From Brucella pseudintermedia (lineage in GTDB: Bacteria > Pseudomonadota > Alphaproteobacteria > Rhizobiales > Rhizobiaceae): 64,000 nucleotides of DNA. A program made the position numbers and the translations under genes. A model generated the notes under the pieces. The model was not told the DNA's origin, ran no database searches, and was given only the letters and a program-made list of their open reading frames with translations. The stretch lies in NCBI RefSeq assembly GCF_008932435.1, contig NZ_WBWE01000003.1, positions 248,001 to 312,000 on the forward strand. Direction: 5' to 3'. Below, one piece after another: positions 26,520 to 35,699 of this stretch (position 1 is the stretch's first letter; the number at the start of each line of letters is the position of its first letter).

Positions 26520-27168
26520 TGGATAGCTCTTTCATCACCGCATTTGTGTTGGCGGCTGTTTCATATTTCGAGAGGAAGGCTTCGATATCGAGCGAGCGAA
26601 AATCGTCGAGCGCCTGACGCAGGCGATCATGGCTCCAGTCCCACCAGGCCAGACGGTCAAGTCGATTGCCGGTCGCAGCATCGAAGCGTTCGCGAATGAG
26701 ACGCGCAGGCACGCCGCCCACAATCGTATAGGGCGCTACGTCCTTGCTTACCACGGCTCCGGCACCGACAACGGCACCATTACCAACCGTCACCCCCGGC
26801 AAGATGGTGGAGCCATGGCCAAGCCATGTATCGTGTCCGATCTTCACCGCATTGCCGCGACGCCACTGGAAAAACTCCGTCTCATCCTTTTCTTCCGGCC
26901 AGTAATCACCGGCGCGGTAGGTGAAATGATGCAGTGTCGGACGCCATGTCGGATGGTTGGTGGCGTTGATGCGCACGTGGCTGGCAATATTGGAAAACTT
27001 GCCAATCTCCGCACACCAGATTTCGCAGTCGACGCCAAGATAGGAATAATCTCCCAGCACGGTTTCCGAAACGCGGCTGCGCTCGCCAATCTCAGTATAG
27101 CGCCCGAGTGTGCTGCCGCTGACAATGGCCGTTTCGTGAACCAGCGGTTCCACCGAGAGCTTGGTCAT
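26512..27168 (-). CDS. Hexapeptide-repeat acyltransferase of phosphonate operons
   Basis: A 218-aa left-handed beta-helix transferase. Hexapeptide repeats are visible ([20 protein letters not shown]-like [17 protein letters not shown]) plus the catalytic-type His in [14 protein letters not shown]. It resembles the transferase found in many phn operons of alphaproteobacteria, related to chloramphenicol/xenobiotic acetyltransferases. Its likely role is acetylation of an aminophosphonate or a pathway intermediate, as PhnO does in E. coli with an unrelated fold; this is inference. Coupled by a 4-bp overlap to phnL and an 8-bp overlap to phnM. Confidence 0.85.
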   Translation of the reverse strand: MTKLSVEPLVHETAIVSGSTLGRYTEIGERSRVSETVLGDYSYLGVDCEIWCAEIGKFSNIASHVRINATNHPTWRPTLHHFTYRAGDYWPEEKDETEFFQWRRGNAVKIGHDTWLGHGSTILPGVTVGNGAVVGAGAVVSKDVAPYTIVGGVPARLIRERFDAATGNRLDRLAWWDWSHDRLRQALDDFRSLDIEAFLSKYETAANTNAVMKELSNG

Positions 27169-27884
27169 GCCGCCGCCCTCGGAGAGAAAGCCGTTACATC
27201 GATGATCCGGTCAGCAACGACCGAGCGCACGTCCTCGTCGTGGAAGATGCCGAGCATGGCGACGCCCTGCTCCTTCTTGGTCTTGATGAGATCGACCACG
27301 ACCGCGCGGTTCTTCGCGTCGAGCGAAGCGGTCGGCTCGTCGAGCAGCAATACCGGATGATCGGTGATGAAACCGCGCGCGATATTCACGCGCTGCTGTT
27401 CACCGCCGGAAAAGGTCGCTGGCGGCAAGGCCCACAGCCTTTCCGGAAGATTGAGCTGCGCCAGAAGTTCGCGGGCGCGGTTCAGCGCCGCTTCCCGATC
27501 AACGCCACGCGCAACGAGCGGTTCGGCCACCACATCGATTGCCGCGACGCGCGGCAGCGTGCGCAGAAACTGACTGACATAACCGATCGTATCGCGGCGC
27601 ACGGCCAGCACTTCACGCGGATCGGCTGTGGCAAGATCCACCGTGCGGTCTTCATGGCGGATCAGGATCGAGCCGCCATTGACCGCATAATTCCCGTAGA
27701 CCATTTTCAGGATCGAGCTTTTGCCCGCGCCTGAAGGTCCGCCAAGCACGGCGCATTCACCGGCGCGGAGTTCAAAATTGACGCCGCGCACGACCGGAAG
27801 TTCGATGCCGCCCTGCAAATGCATGACGAAGGTTTTCGTCACATCGGTGACGGCAAGCGGGGCTGATGTTTGCAACATAGGCAT
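27165..27884 (-). CDS. phnL: Carbon-phosphorus lyase subunit PhnL (ABC-type ATPase)
   Basis: A 239-aa ABC-fold protein, one of the proteins needed with PhnG, PhnH and PhnI to attach phosphonate to the ribose of ATP. Walker A is [19 protein letters not shown], signature [14 protein letters not shown], Walker [13 protein letters not shown]. There are no transport partners. ATG 27884 with GAGGTGG upstream is chosen; an ATG six bases later is also possible. A 67-bp gap precedes it after phnK, and it overlaps the acyltransferase by 4 bp. Confidence 0.93.
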   Translation of the reverse strand: MPMLQTSAPLAVTDVTKTFVMHLQGGIELPVVRGVNFELRAGECAVLGGPSGAGKSSILKMVYGNYAVNGGSILIRHEDRTVDLATADPREVLAVRRDTIGYVSQFLRTLPRVAAIDVVAEPLVARGVDREAALNRARELLAQLNLPERLWALPPATFSGGEQQRVNIARGFITDHPVLLLDEPTASLDAKNRAVVVDLIKTKKEQGVAMLGIFHDEDVRSVVADRIIDVTAFSPRAAA

Positions 27885-27951
27885 TTTCCACCTCACGCAT
27901 GAAGTTCGGCTAATTTAGGAACAACATGCAATAAATATCTGTTTTAATTTA

Positions 27952-28728
27952 CTAAACTTGCAGGATCGACGACACCAGCAGTTGCGTGTAAGGCGCCTGC
28001 GGGTCATCCAGCACGCGGTCGGTCAGGCCCTGCTCGACAATATGGCCGTCTTTCATGACCATGATGCGATGGGACAGAAGACGCGCAACGGCGAGATCAT
28101 GCGTCACGATAATCACCGAAAGGCCGAGATCGCTGACAAGACCGCGCAGAAGGTCGAGGAGACGCGCCTGCACCGACACATCAAGGCCGCCGGTCGGTTC
28201 GTCCATGAAGACAAGCCGCGGAGCGGTCACCAGATTGCGGGCAATCTGCAAGCGCTGGCGCATGCCGCCTGAAAAGGCGCGCGGCTGATCATCAATGCGG
28301 TCAGAGGCGATTTCGACACGTCCGAGCCATTCGGTGGCCGTGTTGCGAATATTGCCATAGTGACGTTCACCGACCGCCATCAGACGCTCGCCGACATTGG
28401 CGCCGGCTGAAACCGTCATGCGCAATCCGTCTGCCGGGTTCTGGTGCACAAAGCCCCAGTCCGTCCGCATCAGGAAGCGGCGTTCCGCCTCGCCAATCTT
28501 GTAAAGATCGCGAAATTCACCGTCACGCATCCGGTATTCAACCGTGCCGGAAGTCGGTTCCAGACGGGTGGCCAGACTGTTCAGCAGCGTCGTCTTGCCG
28601 GAACCGGATTCCCCCACGATTGCCAGCACTTCGCCCGGCCACAGATTGAAGGAAATATCCGCGCAGCCACGGCGATTGCCATAGAATTTCGACAGGCTGT
28701 TCACTCTCAGTAGAGGTTGCTCGCTCAT
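27952..28728 (-). CDS. phnK: Carbon-phosphorus lyase complex ATPase PhnK
   Basis: A 258-aa ABC-type ATPase that docks on the PhnGHIJ core. Walker A GESGSGKTTLLN, signature FSGGMRQRLQIARNLV, Walker B LVFMDEPTGGLDVSVQAR, and the H-loop HDLAVARLL. It overlaps phnJ by 4 bp (ATGA). Length and family fit are normal. Confidence 0.95.
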   Translation of the reverse strand: MSEQPLLRVNSLSKFYGNRRGCADISFNLWPGEVLAIVGESGSGKTTLLNSLATRLEPTSGTVEYRMRDGEFRDLYKIGEAERRFLMRTDWGFVHQNPADGLRMTVSAGANVGERLMAVGERHYGNIRNTATEWLGRVEIASDRIDDQPRAFSGGMRQRLQIARNLVTAPRLVFMDEPTGGLDVSVQARLLDLLRGLVSDLGLSVIIVTHDLAVARLLSHRIMVMKDGHIVEQGLTDRVLDDPQAPYTQLLVSSILQV

Positions 28729-29603
28729 TGCGCGGCCTCCTTGTTTGCTGCCAGATGACCGAAATGGCCGTTGGCCTGACGGTCCTCACAAAAATCGGTG
28801 TCGGAACAGACGAACATCGAGCCACCGCGATCATCCAGCACGACTTCATCGAGATAGACACCCTTTGCCCCGCAAAGCGCGCAGGGTTCCTTGAACTTCT
28901 GCACCTCGAACGGATGATCCTCGAAATCGAGGCTCACAACATCCGTATAGGGCGGCACGGCATAGATGCGCTTTTCGCGACCGGCACCGAAAAGCTGCAA
29001 GGCGGGAGACATATGCATTTTCGGATTGTCGAATTTCGGCGTCGGCGAAGGCGCCATCACATAACGCCCCTCGATCATCACCGGATAATCATAGGTCTTG
29101 GCGATATGGCCGTGCCGCGCAATGTCTTCGTAAAGCTTCACGTGCATGAGGCCATATTCGGCGAGCGCATGCATCTTGCGCGTTTCGGTTTCACGCGGCT
29201 CCAGAAAACGCAACGGTTCGGGGATCGGCACCTGATAGACGATCACCTGCCCTTCGGTCAGCGGATATTCCGGAATGCGGTGACGAGTCTGGATGATCGT
29301 CGCCTCGCCCGTATGGGTGGTGACGGCGACATTGGCGGTTTTCTGGAAGAAAGCCCGGATGGAGACAGCATTGGTGGTGTCGTCGGCACCCTGGTCGATG
29401 ACTTTCAGCACATCATCCGGCCCGATGATGGAGGCCGTCACCTGCACGCCGCCGGTGCCCCAGCCATAAGGCATCGGCATTTCACGGCTGGCAAACGGCA
29501 CCTGATAGCCGGGGATCGCGATGGCCTTCAGAATGGCGCGGCGGATCATCCTTTTGGTCTGTTCGTCCAGATAGGCAAAATTGTAATTGGCCAGATCGCT
29601 CAT
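28725..29603 (-). CDS. phnJ: Alpha-D-ribose 1-methylphosphonate 5-phosphate C-P lyase
   Basis: A 292-aa radical-SAM enzyme that breaks the carbon-phosphorus bond, releasing the alkane and a ribose cyclic phosphate. The four cysteines of the PhnJ site are intact: C-x2-C in CALCGAKG, then C-x5-C in VCSDTDFCEDR. The start YNFAYLDEQTKRMIRRAILKA is family-typical. Overlaps both phnI and phnK by 4 bp, so the complex subunits are translationally coupled. Confidence 0.97.
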   Translation of the reverse strand: MSDLANYNFAYLDEQTKRMIRRAILKAIAIPGYQVPFASREMPMPYGWGTGGVQVTASIIGPDDVLKVIDQGADDTTNAVSIRAFFQKTANVAVTTHTGEATIIQTRHRIPEYPLTEGQVIVYQVPIPEPLRFLEPRETETRKMHALAEYGLMHVKLYEDIARHGHIAKTYDYPVMIEGRYVMAPSPTPKFDNPKMHMSPALQLFGAGREKRIYAVPPYTDVVSLDFEDHPFEVQKFKEPCALCGAKGVYLDEVVLDDRGGSMFVCSDTDFCEDRQANGHFGHLAANKEAAQ

Positions 29604-30709
29604 TCTGCGGCCTCCTTTGCCAAACTTTCGGTGTCGGTGTTTGCTTGCTCATATTCCGCACGCATACGGCGGATGAGGTCGAGTTCGGCTTGAAAATCCA
29701 CATAATGCGGCAGTTTCAGATGTTCGACGAAGCCGGTGGACTGCACATTGTCGGAATGGGAAATGACAAATTCCTCATCCTGCGCGGGAGCGGTCACATC
29801 CGTATCGAATTCGCGCACGCGCAGTGCACGGTCGCAGAGCGACATGGACATGGCCTTGCGCTCGCTCTGGCCGAACACCAGCCCATAGCCGCGCGTAAAC
29901 TGCGGCGGCTGCTTGGCCGAACCCTTGAACTGGTTGACCATCTGGCACTCGGTCAGCTGCACGCGGCCAAGCGAGACGGCAAAGCCAAGCTCCGGCACGT
30001 CGAACTCGACTTCCACTTCGCCGATGCGGATTTCACCAACAAAGGGATGCGTGTTGCCATAGCCGCGCTGGGTGGAATAGCCGAGCGCCAGCAGAAAGCC
30101 CTCGTCGCCTCGCGCCAATGCCTGCAAGCGCAGGTCGCGCTCCATCGGAAATGTCCACGGTTCACGGGTCAGGTCGCCCGGCTCGTGCCCTTCCGGCAGC
30201 GAGCCATCGTCCTCGATCATGCCGTTGACGCCGAGAATATCGGTCACGCGTGGCGTTTCTTCCGGCTCCGCAGGGCGCAGTTCCGGTTCTGGCACCGTCA
30301 CATCGCCTGCCAGATCGGGATCAAGCAGCCGGTGCGTATAATCGAAGGTGGGCCCCAGAAGCTGGCCGCCCGGCAGATCCTTATAGGTTGCAGAAATGCG
30401 GCGCTCGATCAGCATTTGCGCGGTTTCCATCGGGCGTGAATAGCCGAAGCGCGGCAAGGTGGTGCGATAGGCGCGCACCAGAAAGATCGCCTCGATCAGA
30501 TCGCCGCGCGACTGGCGAACGGCCAATGCCGCCAGTTCACGGTCATAGAGCGAGCCTTCGGCCATGACGCGATCTACCGCCAGCGCAAGCTGCTCGGCAA
30601 TCTGGTCGAGGCGAAGTGCTGGCACCGAACGGTCGCCACGGCGACGGTCATCGAGAAGACGGTGGGCATTGCGGATGGCTGTTTCGCCACCCTTTACAGC
30701 AACATACAT
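29600..30709 (-). CDS. phnI: Carbon-phosphorus lyase core subunit PhnI
   Basis: A 369-aa subunit that, with PhnG, PhnH and PhnL, replaces the adenine of ATP with phosphonate. It begins MYVAVKGGETAIRNAHRLLD and shows FGYSRPMETAQMLIERRISA, then the C-terminal KLPHYVDFQAELDLIRRMR. The family start motif fixes the ATG. It lies 2 bp after phnH and overlaps phnJ by 4 bp. Confidence 0.96.
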   Translation of the reverse strand: MYVAVKGGETAIRNAHRLLDDRRRGDRSVPALRLDQIAEQLALAVDRVMAEGSLYDRELAALAVRQSRGDLIEAIFLVRAYRTTLPRFGYSRPMETAQMLIERRISATYKDLPGGQLLGPTFDYTHRLLDPDLAGDVTVPEPELRPAEPEETPRVTDILGVNGMIEDDGSLPEGHEPGDLTREPWTFPMERDLRLQALARGDEGFLLALGYSTQRGYGNTHPFVGEIRIGEVEVEFDVPELGFAVSLGRVQLTECQMVNQFKGSAKQPPQFTRGYGLVFGQSERKAMSMSLCDRALRVREFDTDVTAPAQDEEFVISHSDNVQSTGFVEHLKLPHYVDFQAELDLIRRMRAEYEQANTDTESLAKEAAE

Positions 30710-30711
30710 TT

Positions 30712-31323
30712 TCAGCCCTCCAGAGCGGAAATCCGGGTTGTGCGGGGAAGTGCTGCAACAGCGCCGTCGCAGACCAGAACAAGATCAACGCCGAGTGGAT
30801 ATTGCGCCCCGTTCTCGCGCCATTGCCGGATGAAATCCTGCGGCAGTCCATCGACATGCAGCTTGCGCTCGCCATCGATGCCGGGGCCTTTCAGCAAAAG
30901 CCCCTGCCCGCTATTCAGCGACGCGACAGCCAGCACAACGGTTGTGGAACGATCGGGAAATTCCGGCTCGCCCTGCGAAAACTCCGCCAGCAGCGGCAGC
31001 AGCGATACGTCGCTGGCAAGCGCGAATTGCGCGGCATCGGCATTTTCGACACGCGGCGCGCCGGTGTGGAAAGTAAGCCAGGCGGTTGCATTTTCATTGG
31101 CCGCTATCGCCGCATCGCACCAGACTGTCGCATCATGGTCGAGCAGGGTTGCCGCGATAACACCCAGTTCCGGCGTCAGCGGCTGCGGCGGCGTGGCAGC
31201 TACGGCCAGCGAATAGATGCGGCCGGGATTGGCCATAGCGTGCATGATGGCATGAAAAACCGACTGCGCATCCGTCACCGGATTAGCCAGACCGCCTTCA
31301 AATGCTGAAGAAGAAGGAAGCAT
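30712..31323 (-). CDS. phnH: Carbon-phosphorus lyase core subunit PhnH
   Basis: A 203-aa core subunit of the C-P lyase complex. It has the N-terminal block GGLANPVTDAQSVFHAIMHAMANPGRI (in part) and PGIDGERKLHVDGLPQDF near the C-terminus, both family-typical. The ATG at 31323 shares a base with the phnG stop (TGATG) and has GGGGAG 7 bp upstream, so the start is well supported. Confidence 0.94.
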   Translation of the reverse strand: MLPSSSAFEGGLANPVTDAQSVFHAIMHAMANPGRIYSLAVAATPPQPLTPELGVIAATLLDHDATVWCDAAIAANENATAWLTFHTGAPRVENADAAQFALASDVSLLPLLAEFSQGEPEFPDRSTTVVLAVASLNSGQGLLLKGPGIDGERKLHVDGLPQDFIRQWRENGAQYPLGVDLVLVCDGAVAALPRTTRISALEG

Positions 31324-31850
31324 CAATTGTCTCCCCGAACCATTGTAAAGAAATCGACCTTGGTGGCGGCGGCTTCGCCGCGCCGTGTGGCATCAGCCTC
31401 GTCAAGCCGTGTGCGCAAAACATTCAGAACTTGCGTTTCCACCGCATCGCGGCGGCCTTCATCGAGCCAAAGCGCATCGAAGAGAGCGGCAAGGCGCGCC
31501 TTTTCCTGATCGCGGCCCAGCGCATAGGAGTGGCCGACCGAACCGTTGGAAAGCCGCACCGTGGCGCGGGTCACTGTTGCCTCACCAACATTGAAGGGAG
31601 CGCCGCCACCGCCGATGCGGCCGCGCAGCATCACGAGGCCGGTTTCCGGCCCGCGCAAAACCTCGAATTCCGGCTTGTCGGACCATGCCTGCCACAAGGC
31701 TTGCAATTCTTCGCCGCTTGCCCGCGCAAGGATCGCCATGCTCGCCCGCCGTGCGACTTGAACCGGATCCGGCACGGCGTTCGGCGCCTTTCCGCTTTCT
31801 GTGGTGGAACCGGGTCCGCTTCCCTTCGTACTTTGCTCCGTACCGTGCAT
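31323..31850 (-). CDS. phnG: Carbon-phosphorus lyase core subunit PhnG
   Basis: A 175-aa first gene of the lyase operon. The family core begins about residue 30 (RRASMAILARASGEELQALW) and includes GRIGGGGAPFNVGEATVTRA and GHSYALGRDQEKARLAAL. The N-terminal 28 residues are a Gly/Ser-rich extension. ATG 31850 has AGGGA upstream. A longer frame to 32072 would run back through the promoter and into phnF, so it is rejected. Confidence 0.92.
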   Translation of the reverse strand: MHGTEQSTKGSGPGSTTESGKAPNAVPDPVQVARRASMAILARASGEELQALWQAWSDKPEFEVLRGPETGLVMLRGRIGGGGAPFNVGEATVTRATVRLSNGSVGHSYALGRDQEKARLAALFDALWLDEGRRDAVETQVLNVLRTRLDEADATRRGEAAATKVDFFTMVRGDN

Positions 31851-31892
31851 GAGCTTCCCTGCCCTCAAATCCTGTTGACGCCATCCTGTAAA

Positions 31893-31912
31893 TTGTCTAG
31901 TTATATAGACAA
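31893..31912. promoter_or_regulatory. PhnF operator candidate
   Basis: TTGTCTA-N6-TAGACAA is a perfect 7-6-7 inverted repeat midway between divergent phnG and phnF. GntR/HutC repressors bind such sites, and it overlaps the AT-rich stretch where both promoters should lie. Confidence 0.65.
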
Positions 31913-31965
31913 CTATACAATACCCGAATGAATACACCCTGCCAATGACAGGACGATGACAGTTG

Positions 31966-32730
31966 ATGACAAAGGCACTGATGAAAAAGAGCGGGCGAAT
32001 TGAGAGAAACAGCGGCGTGGCGATCTGGCGGCAGATTGCCGATGAGATACGCGGCGACATCATGGCGGGCAAGCTTCAGGCTGGCGCGCGTATGCCTGCC
32101 GAGATGGAGCTGGCCGAGCGGTTCGGGGTCAATCGCCATACGGTGCGCAGCGCCATCGCAGCGCTGACGCAGGAAGGCGTGCTGCGAGCCGAGCAAGGAC
32201 GCGGCACTTTCGTTGCCAACGCAAAACGCCTCACCTATCAGATCGGGCGCCGCACCCGCATCTCTCAGTCGCTCGCCTCGCAGGTGCGGGAAATGCAGGG
32301 GATTCTGCTGGCATCGGGCACGGAAGCCGCAACCCGGGAAATCGCAGAGGCGCTTGAACTGCACGCCGGCGATGAAGTGATCCGCCTTGAAACGATGCAC
32401 AACGCCGATGGATACCCGATTTCGATAGCGACTCACTGGATCGATGCGGTGCGCTTTCCTTCCTTTGCGCAGGATTATGCGAAAAGCGGCTCGATAACGG
32501 CGGCATTCAAGGCTGCCGGGATTGGCGATTATCTGCGAAAGTCAACCATCATATCGGCCCGTCATGCCGGCCCGGAAGATCTCAGAAACCTGAAATTATC
32601 ACCCGGCGCCATCGTCGTGACAGCGCGTGCGGTGAACGTCGATACGGGTGGAAAGCCGATCCAATATTCCCTCTCCCGTTTTTCGGCTGACCGGATGGAA
32701 TTCTCTATCGAGAATGACGAGAACAGTTAA
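31966..32730 (+). CDS. phnF: GntR/HutC-family repressor of phosphonate genes
   Basis: A 254-aa regulator. The N-terminal winged HTH reads WRQIADEIRGDIMAGKLQAG, then MELAERFGVNRHTVRSAIAAL and RGTFVAN. The UTRA effector domain follows (about residues 100-245). It is divergent from phnG with a palindrome between, so it probably represses the lyase operon until a phosphonate or phosphate-related ligand binds. ATG 31966 follows directly after a TTG codon in frame; the true start may also be the ATG at 31981, close to the HTH. Confidence 0.92.
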   Translation: MTKALMKKSGRIERNSGVAIWRQIADEIRGDIMAGKLQAGARMPAEMELAERFGVNRHTVRSAIAALTQEGVLRAEQGRGTFVANAKRLTYQIGRRTRISQSLASQVREMQGILLASGTEAATREIAEALELHAGDEVIRLETMHNADGYPISIATHWIDAVRFPSFAQDYAKSGSITAAFKAAGIGDYLRKSTIISARHAGPEDLRNLKLSPGAIVVTARAVNVDTGGKPIQYSLSRFSADRMEFSIENDENS

Positions 32731-32773
32731 GAATCACGATTCCTCCATGCATCGACTACAGCGGAAAGTTTCA

Positions 32774-33172
32774 ATGACCATTACGATCTATCATAACCCC
32801 GGATGCGGCACCTCGCGCAATACGCTGGCGATGATCCGCGCCAGCGGCGAAGAGCCGGTCATCGTGGAATATATCCAAAATCCACCCAGCCGCGAACGTC
32901 TGCTCGGTTTGCTTGCGGCGATGAACCTGACGCCGCGTGAACTGCTGCGCGAAAAGGGTACGCCCTATGGCGAGCTTGGCCTGTCCGATCCGAAATGGAC
33001 CGATGACGAGTTGATCGATTTCATGATCGCCCATCCGATCCTGATCAACCGGCCGATTGTCGAAACACCGCGCGGCACAAGGCTTTGCCGCCCTTCCGAA
33101 CTGGTTCTGCCGCTCCTGGAAAACCCGGTTGCCTCCTTCACCAAAGAAGATGGCGAGCAGATCACAATATGA
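32774..33172 (+). CDS. arsC: Glutaredoxin-dependent arsenate reductase
   Basis: A 132-aa ArsC of the thioredoxin-fold, glutaredoxin-linked type, reducing arsenate to arsenite. The active site is NPGCGTSRNTL with Cys11. The arginines of the anion site are present in LRE and in INRPIVETPRGTRLCRPSE. GGAAAG lies 8 bp before the ATG. No arsR, arsB or acr3 gene is adjacent, so it is an orphan. Its stop codon is one base from a Tn3-type terminal repeat. Confidence 0.93.
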   Translation: MTITIYHNPGCGTSRNTLAMIRASGEEPVIVEYIQNPPSRERLLGLLAAMNLTPRELLREKGTPYGELGLSDPKWTDDELIDFMIAHPILINRPIVETPRGTRLCRPSELVLPLLENPVASFTKEDGEQITI

Positions 33173-33173
33173 T

Positions 33174-33209
33174 GGGTCGTTTACGGAAGGGGCGGAATCT
33201 TACGTTAAG
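33174..33209. repeat. Tn3-family terminal inverted repeat (single copy)
   Basis: About 36 bp starting GGGTCGTTTACGG and ending CGGAATCTTACGTTAAG, which matches the form of Tn3-family ends (GGG...TAAG). It begins one base after the arsC stop codon. No partner repeat is seen on the other side. Confidence 0.6.
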
Positions 33210-33446
33210 ATTTCGACCGCCGATATTCACCGGTCAGATTGATGTGCTCCATGGGGGAGACATGGCCAGCGGATGAGATGATAGCGCAGGACGCATAATT
33301 GCAGGGCGCACCTAAACCTGTTGTATGGGCGGCGGTGCAGCTTGATGTGGCCGAGATCTTCATCACTTAACGTCCGAGCAAATCCATTTGCGAGGTCGGC
33401 AGATGCCCCAGTCCTTTTGCTGATTGTTGAGAGTGACGTGTGGCAT
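33205..33446 (-). pseudogene. Tn3-family transposase remnant (internally deleted, frameshifted)
   Basis: Pieces of TnpA appear in order but in different frames. They are MPHVTLNNQQKDWG with an AAAGGAA ribosome site, HLPTSQMDLLGR, then TLSDEDLGHIKLHRRPYNR...CALQLCVLRY (the N-terminal DUF4158 region), and finally GHVSPMEHINLTGEYRR, the end of the transposase next to the terminal repeat. Almost 900 central residues are missing, including the DDE catalytic core. The fragment is dead. Its right border is the 33174-33209 repeat. Confidence 0.75.
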
Positions 33447-33579
33447 CCGTGTTCCTTTATCAAAATTCGATGATGTTCAAGATGCTTTGTTTAAGCGGCT
33501 GGTTGAGATACGTTTACAGCTCTCCAATGTGAGCGCGCCCGCCTTAAACCATCGTTTGTGCAACAGGGAATATCAGGCA

Positions 33580-34305
33580 ATGAAGCAACGTGATCCAGAT
33601 GAGAACGGCTGGCTTAGCTCCTCTCAAGCATGGATCGACAGAATGCCGGATTCAGGCGATTTCGCGCGCGAGTTCGTGCTGGACAAGCCGATGCTGGAAC
33701 GATCTGAATTGTCGGGCGCGGCAAAAATGTTGGATATCGGCTGCGGCGAAGGACGGTTTTGTCGCATGGCAAAGAGGATAGGTATCGATGCTATCGGAGT
33801 TGATCCAATCGAACCGTTTATTGAAAGAGCACGAAAGCTTGATCCGTCCGGTAAATATCTCAACGCTTTTGCCGAGAAATTGCCTTTCGGTGATGAAGAG
33901 TTTGACCTCGCAGTATTCTACCTAACCCTTCTCGATATCGACGACATTCACATGGCGATTCGAGAAGCCACCCGCGTTCTCAAGCCTGACGGAAGAATTC
34001 TGATCGCAAACCTCACAAGTTTCTTCACTTCCAATGGCACAATTGGGTGGATCAAAGGCGAAGACGGCCGTGTGTATCATCCTCTTGGAAACTATTTTAG
34101 GGAACGTTCGGAGTGGTTTGAATGGGATGGGTTACGAGTGCGCAACTGGCACCGCCCGTTGAGCACATATATGTCCGTATTGCTGGGTGAAGGCCTGAAA
34201 CTGACGTTCTTCGATGAACCGAGACCATCCAGCGGTCCACAAGACAGGGTGGAAAGGTATCTCACGACGCCATTCACCATGATCATGGAATGGCAAAAAT
34301 GTTAA
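33580..34305 (+). CDS. Class I SAM-dependent methyltransferase
   Basis: A 241-aa methyltransferase. The SAM-binding motif I is MLDIGCGEGRFCR, then GVDPIEPFIERAR, KLPFGDEEFDLAVFYLTLLDID, and REATRVLKPDGRILIAN. It belongs to the Methyltransf_11 type, and its substrate is unknown. ATG 33580 fits the family start; the frame runs back to 33424 over transposon debris. It lies just after the Tn3 remnant, and its codons look more AT-rich than its neighbours, so it may be cargo. Confidence 0.8.
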   Translation: MKQRDPDENGWLSSSQAWIDRMPDSGDFAREFVLDKPMLERSELSGAAKMLDIGCGEGRFCRMAKRIGIDAIGVDPIEPFIERARKLDPSGKYLNAFAEKLPFGDEEFDLAVFYLTLLDIDDIHMAIREATRVLKPDGRILIANLTSFFTSNGTIGWIKGEDGRVYHPLGNYFRERSEWFEWDGLRVRNWHRPLSTYMSVLLGEGLKLTFFDEPRPSSGPQDRVERYLTTPFTMIMEWQKC

Positions 34306-34520
34306 TTGACTACGACGCACTCTAAAACGGATGGGGTTCTCCGTCGCTTGATCTGCAATACGATGTGCTTGGGTGCCGCCGGCGTTGACCAGCTAACTGC
34401 ATGTCTTTAGCGTGGAATTCCGCCCCTCTCAGACGCCTCACAGGAGAACCAATCACGCTGACGATTTCAGCCAGCGGAGCCGGCTATTCTCGCCGATACT
34501 TCTACTTGATCCCGCAATGG

Positions 34521-34545
34521 AAAAGGCGCTGAAAAACAGCGCCTT
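34521..34545 (-). terminator. Terminator of ssb
   Basis: GGCGCTG-TTTTT-CAGCGCC hairpin followed by TTTTCC on the minus strand, about 37 bp after the ssb stop codon. Confidence 0.8.
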
Positions 34546-34581
34546 ATCGTCTTTTTCTTATAGAATGGATGATGCCGGCTC

Positions 34582-35091
34582 TCAGAACGGGATTTCGTCG
34601 TCCAGATCACGCGAGAAACCGCCGCCGCTGCCGCCCGAAGATGGACCGGACGAGCCAAAATCACCGCCGCCGGAGTAATCCGACATCTGGTTGCGGTTGC
34701 CGCCTCCGCCGAACGAACGGCCCTCACCGCCGCCTTCGCCGCGGCTGTCGAGCATCTGCAACTCGCCGCGGAACTTCTGCAGCACAACTTCCGTCGAGTA
34801 ACGGTCATTGCCGTTCTGATCCTGCCATTTGCGAGTCTGGAGCGCGCCTTCGATATAAACCTTAGCGCCCTTCTTCAGATACTGCTCCGCGACCTTGGCA
34901 AGGTTCTCGTTGAAAATGACGACGCTGTGCCATTCAGTGCGGTCCTTGCGTTCGCCGGTCTGACGGTCGCGCCAGCTTTCCGACGTTGCAATGCGCAGAT
35001 TGGCAACCACGTCGCCCGAGTTCAGGCGACGGATTTCCGGATCGGCACCAAGATTGCCGACCAGAATGACTTTGTTGACGCTACCAGCCAT
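34582..35091 (-). CDS. ssb: Single-stranded DNA-binding protein
   Basis: A 169-aa SSB that coats single-stranded DNA in replication, recombination and repair. The OB fold shows [41 protein letters not shown] and [20 protein letters not shown] Gly/Ser-rich linker leads to the acidic tip DLDDEIPF that binds partner proteins. ATG 35091 follows the family start; the frame runs further upstream but lacks SSB sequence. A LexA box lies about 190 bp upstream. Confidence 0.97.
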   Translation of the reverse strand: MAGSVNKVILVGNLGADPEIRRLNSGDVVANLRIATSESWRDRQTGERKDRTEWHSVVIFNENLAKVAEQYLKKGAKVYIEGALQTRKWQDQNGNDRYSTEVVLQKFRGELQMLDSRGEGGGEGRSFGGGGNRNQMSDYSGGGDFGSSGPSSGGSGGGFSRDLDDEIPF

Positions 35092-35280
35092 CGAAAACTT
35101 ACTCCGGGTCTCGCACGCGCTCCCTTTCCGCACGTCCTCGCACGGACAAGAGGCGCTTTCCAAATGAAAGCTCAGGCGCAACGAGGCACCATCGCCAGAA
35201 ACTCAATGCTCACCTTACAGGACTGGCTCAATGAGCGCTCAATCCGGCGCGGTGAATTTGTCAATGTCCACAGAGTTTAT

Positions 35281-35295
35281 GTTCTTGTTTTGTTC
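35281..35295. promoter_or_regulatory. LexA (SOS) box, ssb side
   Basis: GTTC-N7-GTTC, the alphaproteobacterial LexA site, lies about 190 bp upstream of ssb. The AT-rich surroundings suit a promoter. Confidence 0.65.
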
Positions 35296-35699
35296 AAAAT
35301 GCAACCTTTGACATTGAAAAGACATGCGTATGCCACAATTTTTCAAGGAATTTTGTACCGTCTGCCCTGCTGAAAATGCAGTTTTCCTCATTTCAGTGTG
35401 AAAAACCGCATCTGCCTTAATTTCAAGACAGCCTTCGCGCTTCATGAATCGACAACCGCAGATACTCCACGAGACCGTTCAGACTTCCAAGGAAAAGCCC
35501 TGCCGCTCACTGTATCTTTGGCGCGCAGGGCTTGGGTTTGAGCAATGCTCTTGTGCCGACAATAATTCGCCAGCAGATCTTTTCGGATGGCATGACACGC
35601 GGTCATTGACCTTCCGCGCAAATTCAGATTTTCGGCAATCGCAGTTTCGATCAACGATGCATCATTCCTTGCGAAAAGATGCTGCCGCGACCGAAATCG

